64,000 nucleotides of DNA from Jiangella mangrovi. GTDB taxonomy: Bacteria; Actinomycetota; Actinomycetes; Jiangellales; Jiangellaceae. Location: the NCBI RefSeq assembly GCF_014204975.1, contig NZ_JACHMM010000001.1, positions 4,650,001 to 4,714,000 of the forward strand, in the 5' to 3' direction. Below, in pieces: positions 36,031 to 44,019 of the stretch; the first letter of the stretch is position 1, and the number at the start of each line of letters is the position of its first letter. Both the position numbers and the translations under genes were made by a program. The notes beneath the pieces were generated by a model. The model worked only from the letters and a program-made list of their open reading frames with translations. It had not been told where the DNA came from and searched no databases.

Positions 36031-36170
36031 CAGCCGAGTGTGCCACGACGGCGGAATGCCCCGAACGCGTTGCGGGCCGTTCTGCCTGGGGGTATGAACG
36101 ACGATGGGGGTACGGGTCGGGCCGCATGGGGCGGCTCGACGGCCCACGTCAACGAGGGGAAGTGCCGATC

Positions 36171-36380
36171 ATGGGCTTCGACGAGATCAAGAACAAGGTC
36201 ACCGACCTGATTTCCGACAACGCCGACAAGGTCAGCGACGGCGTCGACAAGGCCACCGACTTCATCGACGACAAGACCGGCGGCAAGTACAGCGAGCACC
36301 TCGAGGGCGTCGACGACAAGGCCCGCGACTTCATCGACGGCCTCGACGGCGAGAAGGGCGAGGACGACAAGCCGGCCTGA
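36171..36380 (+). CDS. MT0933/Rv0909-type antitoxin-like small protein
   Basis: The 69-residue acidic, Lys/Asp-rich protein starts MGFDEIKNKVTDLISDNADK and contains two similar units (DKATDFIDDKTGGKYSEHLEG and DDKARDFIDGL). This matches the short MT0933_antitox family named after the Rv0909-Rv0910 pair of M. tuberculosis. No partner toxin gene is adjacent; both neighbours are on the other strand. Antitoxin activity is thus unproven and a structural or stress role is possible. RBS GAGGGGA precedes the ATG. Confidence 0.75.
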   Translation: MGFDEIKNKVTDLISDNADKVSDGVDKATDFIDDKTGGKYSEHLEGVDDKARDFIDGLDGEKGEDDKPA

Positions 36381-36425
36381 CGCCGTCGCCCTGGGGGCGG
36401 TACGGGTGCTCTGGCCGTCGTGCCG

Positions 36426-37136
36426 TCAGCCGTGCCGCTCCCAGACGCCGACCAGGTAGCCGACGCCGTACGGGGCGTCCTCGTAGAGCACCTCGGCGTC
36501 GAACAGCTCGTCGTCGGCGGCGCCGGCCAGCACGCGCAGCGCCTTGCGCCCCGGCGACCCGACCTCCGCGGCCAGCGCCGCGTCGAGGTCCAGCAGCCGC
36601 TGCGGATCGCCGTCGCGCAGCGCCGCCGCCAACGCGGCGTCGTAGGCCCGGGCGCGGGCACGAAGGGCCTGTGGGGTGGTGTCGGCCCGCAGCGGTGACC
36701 CGTCGGCCATGACCAGCAGCGCCACGCGGTCGGCCCGGCTGGCGAGCCGCTGACCCAGGTCGACGCAGTCGCCGTCGGCCGCGTCCGTGGCCACCGTCGC
36801 CGCCACCACATCGCCGTCCCAGCCGTCGCGCTCGAGCAGCCAGGCACCGACGGCGACGGAAAGCGGCGCGGTACCGCTCGCGCCGTCGTCGCCCGGTCCC
36901 GGGAGCCCCACCGTCAGGTCGACGCCGTACGGGGCGAAACTGCCCGCCCGCGGGGCGTCGTCGGCGGTCGACTCCCCCGGCCCCACGACCACGAGAAGGT
37001 CCGGGCTGGCGGAGCGCAGATCGTCCAACGCGGACCAGCAGGCCGCGCGGACATCGTCGAGCCTCACGTCGCCGGGCCGGCCGATGCCGGTCACCATCAG
37101 CGGCGGATACGGGCAGACGGCCGCGGAGATGAGCAC
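36426..37136 (-). CDS. Class III extradiol dioxygenase (LigB)-like protein
   Basis: The 236-residue product starts MLISAAVCPYPPLMV and contains LLVVVGPGESTADDAPRAGSF, VALLVMADGSPLR and APYGVGYLVGVWE, as in the actinobacterial LigB-like proteins encoded beside miaA/dapF (M. tuberculosis Rv2728c position). Several metal-binding histidines of true dioxygenases are not evident at the N-terminus, so catalysis is doubtful. It lies upstream of miaA in the same direction with the antitoxin-like gene between them on the other strand. Confidence 0.8.
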   Translation of the reverse strand: MLISAAVCPYPPLMVTGIGRPGDVRLDDVRAACWSALDDLRSASPDLLVVVGPGESTADDAPRAGSFAPYGVDLTVGLPGPGDDGASGTAPLSVAVGAWLLERDGWDGDVVAATVATDAADGDCVDLGQRLASRADRVALLVMADGSPLRADTTPQALRARARAYDAALAAALRDGDPQRLLDLDAALAAEVGSPGRKALRVLAGAADDELFDAEVLYEDAPYGVGYLVGVWERHG

Positions 37137-37193
37137 ATCCGAAGACTAGACGCGGAGCGTCCGGGCTGCGCCGCGGACCTTCTTCATGGTCGA

Positions 37194-39455
37194 ATGTCGG
37201 ATATGTTCGACGCCGACCACAGCACCCGCCTCGCCATCGCCGGCGTGGTCCTGCTGATCGGTCTCGGCTGCATCATCGCCTGGCTACCGGCGCGCCGCCG
37301 CGACCGCGCAGGACTGCCGTCGCGCCTGCTCGTGACGGCGGGCCTCATCATGGGCATGGCCGACCTCGGCGGACTGGGCAGCGTACTCGGGTTCGCGCTG
37401 GCCGCCATGGGCGCGCTGATCCTGTGGGAGGCGCAGCCCGCGCCCGAGGTGCCGCGGCCGCACCGCGGCGGCATCGTGGTCGCCGCCGCACTGTCGGGCG
37501 TGGCCGCGCTGGCGACGTTCGAGGGCTGGTGGTCACTGGCCCGGGTCCCGGCCGAGCTCCGCGCCGTCGCCACCCTGGTCGTCGGGGTGACGGGCGCACT
37601 GGCGACGCTCGCGATCGCCGACCGCGCGCGGGTCCGGCTGCGGGTCGCCGTCAAGCGGCGGTTCGCACCCGTGCGGCCGCCGAAACCGAGGGCCGAGGCA
37701 CCTGCTGTGGACGCGGCTGCGCCGCCGGTCCTGGCTCCGGCCGAGCCGGTGGCGCCGGTGGCGCCGGTTCCGGTGCGCGAGCCGGTGGCGCCGGTTCCGG
37801 TGGCGGCGATCGAGGAGGCGCCCGCGCAGCCGGAAGTGCCGGCCCAGCCGGAGCCGCAGCCCCGGTCGAGCAATGTGGCGGCGCAGTCGCCGAGCCGCCC
37901 GTCCGCCGTCACCCGGCGCCGCTTCGCCGCCCCGCCGGGGTCCGCCCGCACGGGCAAGCCGGAGCAGCGGGCGCAGGCGGCGCAGAACGAGATCACCGTC
38001 GCCGGCCGCTCCCGGGCTCAGCTCCGCGACGCGCTCAACCGGCGGCTCGCGTCCGGCTCCACGGGGACGACGGCACCGGCTGTCCAGCCGCCGCCGGCCA
38101 CCCAGCCCCGGCCGCCCGTACCGAAGGCCGCGGAGTCGAAGGCTGCCGCCCGCCAGGATCTGCGCAGCCGCCTCGCCGCCGCGAGGCCGCAGCCCTCCCC
38201 CACCCCGGCCGCCGCGCGCGACGCGACTCCCGCTGAGACCGTCGACGACCCGGGTCCGTCGTGGGCGGCTCGCTCCCGGGCCGCACTCGTGCGGCTGTGG
38301 ACCGCCGGCACCGAGGAGCCGCGCGAGAAGTCGGCTCAGGTGACGGCCTTCCGCGGCGTCTCCAGCCGCGCCGGACTCGGCGTGCCGAGCGACGCCGAGG
38401 AGCCACCGCGGTCCGAGCCCGCCGCCCGGAAGGAACCAGCGACCACGACGACCCGCGAGTCAGGAACGGCTCGTGCCAGGGCCGCACTCGTGCGGCTGTG
38501 GGCCGCCGGCGCCGAGGAGCCGCGCGAGGAGTCGGCCCAGGTGACGGCCTTCCGCGACGTCTCCAGCCGCGCCGGGACCGGCCTGCCGACGCCGGCCGAA
38601 CCGGCGCCGGAGGTCGTGGCGCCGGCCACCGAGCCGGCCGCGGACGATCGCGGCGCGCCGGCCTGGGTCCGGGCCCGCGACACGCTGAGCCGGCTCACGG
38701 CGACGCGGATCGAGGAGACGAAGGGGCAGCCACCCGAAGCGCAGCCGGACCGCACACCGGATCGCGAGGGCGAGGATCGCGGCGCGCCGGCCTGGGTCCG
38801 GGCCCGCGACGCGCTGCGCCGGGTGACGGCGTCCCGGCTCGAGCAACTCGACGAGAAGGAGCCGGGCCGAGCCACGGGAGGCGGCAGCGGTCCGGCCACG
38901 CCGCTCGATGCGCAGGAGGTCGTCCCGTGGGCACGCCGCGACGCGCTGCGGCGGCTCACGGTGATTCGGGTCGAGCGGCTGGACGAGTCCGCCGATGTCG
39001 CCGAGAACGGGGCCGGCGCGCCGACTCCGCCGGAGCGCGCCGCGAGCAGGCAGGACCCCGGCGGCAAGGGCGGGCGGCCACGGTGGGCAGCACCGTCGGC
39101 GCGCGAGAGCAGGACCGCGGACCCCGGCCCACCGGCCGCCTCGAAGCCGATCGAGAAGCCGGCCGGGGAACCGCCCGCGAAACCGGTCGAGAAGCCGCCC
39201 ACGCGACCGGCCGAGCGGCCGGCCGAAGAGTCTGCGCCGTCGTGGCGTAGCCAGCTGCGCGACACGATCCGCGGCCGCCGCTCCCGGCCTGCCGCACCCA
39301 CGCCCGCCCCCGCACCGCAGCGCACCGCCGTCGGCGTCCCTCCGGGCACCCCGCCCCCGCCACCGCCGCCCCAGAAGGCGCCCGAGCGCGCCCCGCTTCG
39401 GGTCGTCGGCGTCCCGCCGGGTACTCCGCCCCCGCCACCGCCACCCCGCCCGTAG
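37194..39455 (+). CDS. Membrane protein with long repetitive Pro/Ala-rich tail, unknown function
   Basis: The 753-residue product has about five membrane segments in the first 145 residues, then a disordered cytoplasmic-type tail. In the tail a 35-residue unit (ARAALVRLW.AG.EEPRE.SAQVTAF) occurs at 360-394 and 426-461. A shorter unit (DRGAPAWVRARD.L.R.TA.R.E) occurs at 485-511 and 527-555 with a weaker copy at 577-600, and similar short Arg-rich helices at 276-288 and 683-697. The end has VGVPPGTPPPPPPP twice. No family is recognised. Two ATGs (37194, 37203) are possible. Confidence 0.8.
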   Translation: MSDMFDADHSTRLAIAGVVLLIGLGCIIAWLPARRRDRAGLPSRLLVTAGLIMGMADLGGLGSVLGFALAAMGALILWEAQPAPEVPRPHRGGIVVAAALSGVAALATFEGWWSLARVPAELRAVATLVVGVTGALATLAIADRARVRLRVAVKRRFAPVRPPKPRAEAPAVDAAAPPVLAPAEPVAPVAPVPVREPVAPVPVAAIEEAPAQPEVPAQPEPQPRSSNVAAQSPSRPSAVTRRRFAAPPGSARTGKPEQRAQAAQNEITVAGRSRAQLRDALNRRLASGSTGTTAPAVQPPPATQPRPPVPKAAESKAAARQDLRSRLAAARPQPSPTPAAARDATPAETVDDPGPSWAARSRAALVRLWTAGTEEPREKSAQVTAFRGVSSRAGLGVPSDAEEPPRSEPAARKEPATTTTRESGTARARAALVRLWAAGAEEPREESAQVTAFRDVSSRAGTGLPTPAEPAPEVVAPATEPAADDRGAPAWVRARDTLSRLTATRIEETKGQPPEAQPDRTPDREGEDRGAPAWVRARDALRRVTASRLEQLDEKEPGRATGGGSGPATPLDAQEVVPWARRDALRRLTVIRVERLDESADVAENGAGAPTPPERAASRQDPGGKGGRPRWAAPSARESRTADPGPPAASKPIEKPAGEPPAKPVEKPPTRPAERPAEESAPSWRSQLRDTIRGRRSRPAAPTPAPAPQRTAVGVPPGTPPPPPPPQKAPERAPLRVVGVPPGTPPPPPPPRP

Positions 39456-39476
39456 GGTCCGCCGCCGCGGACCCTT

Positions 39477-39537
39477 GTTGATCATGGAGAAGGTCGGGCT
39501 CCGGAGCGCCGGAGACCCGACCTTCTCCATGATCAAC
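39477..39537. repeat. Palindromic hairpin element C
   Basis: Perfect 22-base arms (39477-39498 and 39516-39537) begin and end with GTTGATCATGGAG / CTCCATGATCAAC, and an inner CTCCGG/CCGGAG extends the stem. It starts 21 bases after the repetitive-tail gene and can serve as its terminator. The outer end resembles that of hairpin D at 49580. Confidence 0.85.
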
Positions 39538-39599
39538 GGGCCCCAGGGGCAAGAACTCTTGACCGCCTCCGCAACACCCCGGTAACGTCGGCCGACACA

Positions 39600-39613
39600 G
39601 GAAAGCGTTTTCC
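39600..39613. promoter_or_regulatory. LacI-type operator before the cupin/ABC operon
   Basis: GGAAAGCGTTTTCC is a centre-CG palindrome of the LacI/GalR kind, 29 bases before the cupin start. The same element recurs at 43961 (GGAAAGCGCTTACC). In both cases a GGTAACGT/GTTAGCGT sequence lies about 20 bases upstream and may be the -10. Confidence 0.6.
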
Positions 39614-39642
39614 GCCGACGTACTTCCGCCAGGGAGGCGCGA

Positions 39643-39984
39643 ATGGCAGCACCCGCGACGGCCAGGCTCGAGGAGATCGAGCCGAAGGCGTGTTCGTGCG
39701 GGCAGACCCGCCGGGCGTTCGTGGACGTGGAACCGGGGACGGCGAGCGTCCACCTGCTCGACGTCGAGGCCGCGACCAGCCATTACCACCGGAAGGCGAC
39801 CGAGATCTACGTCGTCCTCGAGGGTGAGGGGCAGGTCGAGCTCGACGGCGTCGCGCATCCGGCCGGGCCGCTGAGCGCGTTCCTGATCCCGCCGGGCACC
39901 CGGCACCGGGCGATCGGCGAGCTCCGCGCGCTGGTCGTCGCCATCCCCGCCGCCGACGACGAGGACGAGTATTTCGATGCCTGA
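39643..39984 (+). CDS. Small cupin protein
   Basis: The 113-residue single-domain cupin has motif 1 HYHRKATEIYVVLEGEGQVEL (two His and Glu for a metal) and motif 2 PPGTRHRAIGEL. Cys-X-Cys (CSCG) near residue 18 is unusual. It opens a five-gene operon and overlaps the permease start by eight bases. It may bind or modify the imported compound; no specific activity can be named. Confidence 0.85.
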   Translation: MAAPATARLEEIEPKACSCGQTRRAFVDVEPGTASVHLLDVEAATSHYHRKATEIYVVLEGEGQVELDGVAHPAGPLSAFLIPPGTRHRAIGELRALVVAIPAADDEDEYFDA

Positions 39985-40846
39985 GGTGATTTCCAGGGCC
40001 GCGCCTCCTTCCGCCACGCCCGACGACGACGCCGCACCGCCCCGCACGGGAGCCGCCCAGCGCGCCACCCAGATCCTGTCCGCCGCCTGGCGCCCCGCGC
40101 TGCTGCTGGTGCTGCTGGGCTTCGGCTGGTGGGCGATCACGGCTGCCGAGGTGTTCCCCGCCTACCTGGTCCCCACGCCCGGCGACGTCGCGAACGAGCT
40201 GGTCACCGAGCGCGAGATGCTGGCCCGGCACACGTGGGTGACGACGTACGAGACGGTGGTCGGCTTCCTGCTCGCCGCGGTCATCGGCATGCTGGCCGCC
40301 GTCGTCATCGTGTACTCCCCCACGCTCGAGAAGGCGCTCTACCCGCTGATCCTGTTCGCGCAGGTCATCCCCAAGATCGCCATCGCGCCGATCCTCGTCG
40401 TCTGGTTCGGGTTCGGGCCGATGCCGAAGGTGATCCTGGCGGTGCTGATCGCGTTCTTCCCGATCGTGGTCTCCGGGGTCGCCGGCCTGCGCTCGACCGA
40501 TCCGGAGCTGCTGGACCTGTCGGCGACCATGGGCGCGAGCCGGTGGAAGACGTTCCGGAAGATCCGGTTCCCGAACGCGCTGCCGCACCTGCTGTCGGGC
40601 CTCAAGGTCGCCGTGACGCTGGCGGTCGTCGGCGCGGTGGTCGGCGAGTTCGTCGGCGCCGACGAAGGGCTCGGCTACGTGTTGCTGCTGGCCAGCGGCA
40701 ACCTCAACTCGTCGCTGCTGTTCGCCGACCTGATCCTGATGTCCGCCCTCGGCGTCGTCCTGTTCGTCCTGGTCGAGGCCGCGGAGGCACTGCTCATCCC
40801 CTGGCACGCCAGCCGCCGCCAGGGCATCCCCCTCACCACGTCCTGA
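39977..40846 (+). CDS. ABC transporter permease (SsuC/TauC/ThiX type)
   Basis: The 289-residue product has six membrane segments and the binding-protein-dependent permease signature (STDPELLDLSATMGASRWKTFRKIRFPNALPHLLSG). Family members import alkanesulfonates, taurine, riboflavin or thiamin pyrimidine precursors. Together with the binding protein and ATPase downstream it forms a complete importer. ATG at 39977 overlaps the cupin gene. Confidence 0.92.
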   Translation: MPEVISRAAPPSATPDDDAAPPRTGAAQRATQILSAAWRPALLLVLLGFGWWAITAAEVFPAYLVPTPGDVANELVTEREMLARHTWVTTYETVVGFLLAAVIGMLAAVVIVYSPTLEKALYPLILFAQVIPKIAIAPILVVWFGFGPMPKVILAVLIAFFPIVVSGVAGLRSTDPELLDLSATMGASRWKTFRKIRFPNALPHLLSGLKVAVTLAVVGAVVGEFVGADEGLGYVLLLASGNLNSSLLFADLILMSALGVVLFVLVEAAEALLIPWHASRRQGIPLTTS

Positions 40847-40885
40847 ACCACCTCATGAACCCCCTCGTGAACCACGTCCTGAAAG
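40832..40885 (+). repeat. 12-base tandem repeat at the permease / binding-protein junction
   Basis: TGAACCACCTCA (40844), TGAACCCCCTCG (40856) and TGAACCACGTCC (40868) follow a related CTCACCACGTCC (40832) and precede TGAAAG. The first TGA is the permease stop codon, so every unit begins with TGA in the same frame. The binding-protein ATG is 14 bases beyond the repeat. Confidence 0.7.
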
Positions 40886-40893
40886 GGCCGACC

Positions 40894-41907
40894 ATGCGAC
40901 GCAGCCTGCTGGCCACCTCCGCCGTGGCACTCCTCGCCCTGTCCGCCTGCGGAGGCGACGACGAACCCACCGCCGCGGGCGAGGGCGACGGCGGTGACCT
41001 CGCCGCGGTGACGCTGACCCTCAACTGGGTCCCCTACGGCGAGCACGCGCCGTTCTACTACGGCGTCGCCGAGGGGATCTACGAGGAGGAGGGCATCGAC
41101 CTAGAAATCCGGCCGGGCAGCGGCTCCGGCACGACGGTGCAACAGGTCGCGCAGTCGCAGACCGACTTCGGCTGGGCCGACACGCCGCCGCTGCTCAACG
41201 GCATCACCGAGGGCATGCCGGTCAAGAGCCTCGGCGTCTTCCTGCAGAGCGGCCCGGCGTCGGTCGAGTTCTTCACCGACCAGGGCATCAGCGAGCCCAC
41301 GGACCTCGTCGGCAAGGTCGTGGCCGGCACGCCGGGCGACGCCATGTACGCGACGTTCCCCGCCTGGCTGGAGCTCAACGGCGTCGACCCCGACGACGTC
41401 GAGGTCGTCAACGTCGACCCCGCCGGCAAGATCGCCGCCCTGGTCGAGGGCCGCGCCGACGCGATCATGGGCTTCTTCCACGACCAGGGCCCGACCATCG
41501 AGGACATCAGCGGCAAGGACGTCGACGCGCTGCTGTACTCCGAGTGGGGCATGAACCTGCTGGGCACGGGCCTGATCGCGCATCAGAACACCATCGACGA
41601 CGACCCCGAGCTGGTCGAGGCGTTCGTGCGGGCGACGGCGCGGTCGTGGGAGGCCGCCGCCGAGGATCCGGACGGCGCCGCGGCCGCCATGGAGGAGGGC
41701 GCCGACGAGACCCCGCCGGCCGAGGTGCTGCGCGCCCAGCTCGAGCAGAGCATCGGCCTGCTGAGCCTCGCCGACGCGGGCACGCCCGGCGCCAACACCG
41801 AGGACCAGTGGCAGGAGACCATCGACCTGCTGTCGCAGAACGGCGCCCTGGAGGAACCGGCCAACCCGGCCACCTACTGGGAGTCGTCCTTCAGCGAGGC
41901 CGGGTGA
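40894..41907 (+). CDS. ABC substrate-binding lipoprotein, NMT1/THI5-like
   Basis: The 337-residue product has a lipoprotein signal with lipobox LSAC (mature Cys near residue 18). The binding domain opens VTLTLNWVPYGEHAPFYYGVAEGIYEEEGIDLEI and continues GSGTTVQQVAQSQTDFGWADTP, typical of THI5/NMT1-like proteins that bind pyrimidine or similar heterocycles. ATG at 40894 follows GAAAGGG; an upstream ATG at 40855 in the repeat is less likely. Confidence 0.92.
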   Translation: MRRSLLATSAVALLALSACGGDDEPTAAGEGDGGDLAAVTLTLNWVPYGEHAPFYYGVAEGIYEEEGIDLEIRPGSGSGTTVQQVAQSQTDFGWADTPPLLNGITEGMPVKSLGVFLQSGPASVEFFTDQGISEPTDLVGKVVAGTPGDAMYATFPAWLELNGVDPDDVEVVNVDPAGKIAALVEGRADAIMGFFHDQGPTIEDISGKDVDALLYSEWGMNLLGTGLIAHQNTIDDDPELVEAFVRATARSWEAAAEDPDGAAAAMEEGADETPPAEVLRAQLEQSIGLLSLADAGTPGANTEDQWQETIDLLSQNGALEEPANPATYWESSFSEAG

Positions 41908-41915
41908 GGACGGAG

Positions 41916-42752
41916 ATGCCGGAGACCGTGACGACCGAGCCGACGGCACCCGCCGCCACCACCAACGCGCAGCAGACACCCGGCACCACCATCGACATCA
42001 CCGACCTCACCTGCAGGTTCACCAGCAAGCGGAAGCGGACGACGGCGTTGACGGACGTCTCGCTGTCGGTGCGGGCGGGCGAGTTCGTGAGCATCGTCGG
42101 CCCGTCGGGCTGCGGGAAGTCGACGCTGCTGAAGATCGTCGCCGGGCTGGTGCCGCCGAGCAGCGGGCAGGTGAAGCTCCTGGGCAACGACGTCAAGGGA
42201 CCGCAGCGCGAGATCGGCTTCGCCTTCCAGCGGGCCGCGCTGCTCGAGTGGCGCGGCGTCCGGGCCAACATCCTGCTGCAGGCCGAGATGCGCAACATGG
42301 ACAAGCGCCAGGCCGCCGCCAAAGCCGACCAGCTGATCGAGCTGACCGGCCTGACGGGGTTCGAGTCCGCCCTGCCGCACGAGCTGTCCGGCGGCATGCA
42401 GCAGCGCGTCGCCCTGTGCCGCGCGCTGCTGCACGAGCCGCCGGTGCTGCTCATGGACGAGCCGTTCGGCGCCCTCGACGCGCTGACCCGCGAGCACATG
42501 AACGTCGAGCTGCACCGCATCTGGCGCGAGACCGGCACCACCGTCGTGCTGGTCACGCACTCGATCGCGGAGGCGGTCTACCTGGGCCAGCGCGTCGTCG
42601 TCATGACACCGCGGCCGGGCCGGATCGAGCGGGTCTACGACGTCGACCTGCCGGCCGTTCGCGACTACGGTGCCACCATGTCGAGTCCGACGTTCGAGGA
42701 ACTGGCGCGCGAGATCCGGGTGCTGCTGGGGGCCAGCGGCCACCACGGATGA
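41916..42752 (+). CDS. ABC transporter ATPase (SsuB/TauB/ThiZ type)
   Basis: The 278-residue product has Walker A GPSGCGKST, a Q-loop region (FAFQRAALLEW), signature LSGGMQQRVAL, Walker B LLMDEPFGALDAL and the H-loop VLVTHSIAEAVYL. The FGALD after Walker B is standard in this importer class. ATG at 41916 with GAGGA upstream is chosen; a GTG at 41904 overlapping the previous stop is possible. Confidence 0.93.
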   Translation: MPETVTTEPTAPAATTNAQQTPGTTIDITDLTCRFTSKRKRTTALTDVSLSVRAGEFVSIVGPSGCGKSTLLKIVAGLVPPSSGQVKLLGNDVKGPQREIGFAFQRAALLEWRGVRANILLQAEMRNMDKRQAAAKADQLIELTGLTGFESALPHELSGGMQQRVALCRALLHEPPVLLMDEPFGALDALTREHMNVELHRIWRETGTTVVLVTHSIAEAVYLGQRVVVMTPRPGRIERVYDVDLPAVRDYGATMSSPTFEELAREIRVLLGASGHHG

Positions 42753-43921
42753 CGGGCGAGCGCCGCTGGTGGAACACCGCCGGCGCGTGGCTCGCCATCG
42801 GCACCGGCCCGGCGGCGCTGGTGCTCGGAGCAGGACTCGCCGACCGGCACGACGGCCCCGTGCCGGTCGGTGCCCTGCTCCTGGGCGGCGTCGCCATGAC
42901 GGTGCTGCTGCTCGTGCCCGGACGGCTGGGGCTGCGCCCGCCCGGCGGCGAGGGCCGCCCGCTGGCGGCGGTGCTCGAGGCGTACCTCCCGCGCGGCGAC
43001 CGCACGCTGGTCGGCGTGCTCATGACGCTGGCCATGGCCGGCTGGCTGGGGTTCAACGCGGCCCTGGGCGGGTCGGCGCTCGCCTCGCTGCTCGGCAGCC
43101 CGAAGTGGGTCGGCGTCGTCGTGCTGGGGCTGCCGCTGCTGGTGCTCGCGGCCGGCGGGCTGCACCGCTGGAACGCGATCGCCCTGGTCACGACGGCGGC
43201 GGCGCTCGCACTGATCGTCGTGATCGCGACCCACGGTGCCCCCGCCGGTGAGCCGCTGGACCTGGGCTTCGGCGACGGCGGCACCAGCGCGCTGCTCACC
43301 GACATCGCCGTCTTCGTCGGGTACGTCGCGGTGTTCGCGGTGCGGGCGCCGGACTTCACCGCGGGCCTGCGCGGGCGCGGCGACCTGTGGGCGTGCGCCG
43401 CGATCCTGGTGCTGCCGACGCTCGTGGCCGCCACCGCCGGGACGACGATCGCCCTCCGCAGCGACTCCGCCGACCTGGTGGGTCACCTGCGCACCTCGGA
43501 GCTGGGCACGGCGCTGGTGGTGGTCGCCGTCGCGGCACCCTGCCTGACGGCGTTCCACTCCGGCGGGCTGGCGCTGCGGTCGGTGACCCGGTTGCGCGAC
43601 CCGGCGGCGACGGCGGTCCTCGGCGTGGCGGGGCTGGCGCTGGCGCTCACCGGGTTCGAGAAGGCCCTTCTCCCCTGGCTGACGGTCCTCGCCGCGGTCC
43701 TGCCGCCGCTGGTCGTCCCGCTCGGCTGGGAGGCCCGGGCCCGGCGGCGGCAGCGGCGGCCGCCGCGCCCCGTCCACGCCGCCATGTGGCTGCCCGCCGC
43801 CGCCCTCGGCGTCGCTCTGACGATCGCCGGCGTGCCGGGCGCGCCGCTGGCCGGACTCGCCGCCGCGGTCGCCTGCACGGCCGCGATGAACGGATTCATC
43901 CGGATTCGATCCAGGCGTTGA
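42749..43921 (+). CDS. Multi-pass permease, probably NCS1 (cytosine/purine/HMP) type
   Basis: The 390-residue product has about ten to eleven hydrophobic segments and begins WWNTAGAWLAIGTGPAALVLGAGL, like the first segment of CodB/CytX-type nucleobase permeases. The ATG overlaps the ATPase stop (ATGA), so it is the last gene of the operon. CytX members are predicted hydroxymethylpyrimidine carriers, which would agree with the THI5-like binding protein. The family assignment is by topology and weak motifs only. Confidence 0.65.
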   Translation: MTGERRWWNTAGAWLAIGTGPAALVLGAGLADRHDGPVPVGALLLGGVAMTVLLLVPGRLGLRPPGGEGRPLAAVLEAYLPRGDRTLVGVLMTLAMAGWLGFNAALGGSALASLLGSPKWVGVVVLGLPLLVLAAGGLHRWNAIALVTTAAALALIVVIATHGAPAGEPLDLGFGDGGTSALLTDIAVFVGYVAVFAVRAPDFTAGLRGRGDLWACAAILVLPTLVAATAGTTIALRSDSADLVGHLRTSELGTALVVVAVAAPCLTAFHSGGLALRSVTRLRDPAATAVLGVAGLALALTGFEKALLPWLTVLAAVLPPLVVPLGWEARARRRQRRPPRPVHAAMWLPAAALGVALTIAGVPGAPLAGLAAAVACTAAMNGFIRIRSRR

Positions 43922-43960
43922 CTCCGTCCGTGTCCCGCCGTTAGCGTACGCATCACATTC

Positions 43961-43974
43961 GGAAAGCGCTTACC
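43961..43974. promoter_or_regulatory. LacI-type operator before the sugar isomerase-like gene
   Basis: GGAAAGCGCTTACC, near-identical to the element at 39600-39613, lies 46 bases before the ATG at 44020. An upstream GTTAGCGT at 43940 parallels GGTAACGT at the other site. Confidence 0.6.
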
Positions 43975-44019
43975 ACCGCGAGAAGTTCACCGTCGAACAA
44001 CGAAAGGTGGAGCTCCCCC

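Noticed and set aside
36426-37136. Annotating the LigB-like protein as an active ring-cleaving dioxygenase
   Set aside because: The metal-binding His pattern is not clearly present and the neighbours are tRNA modification and lysine genes, so only the fold family is claimed.
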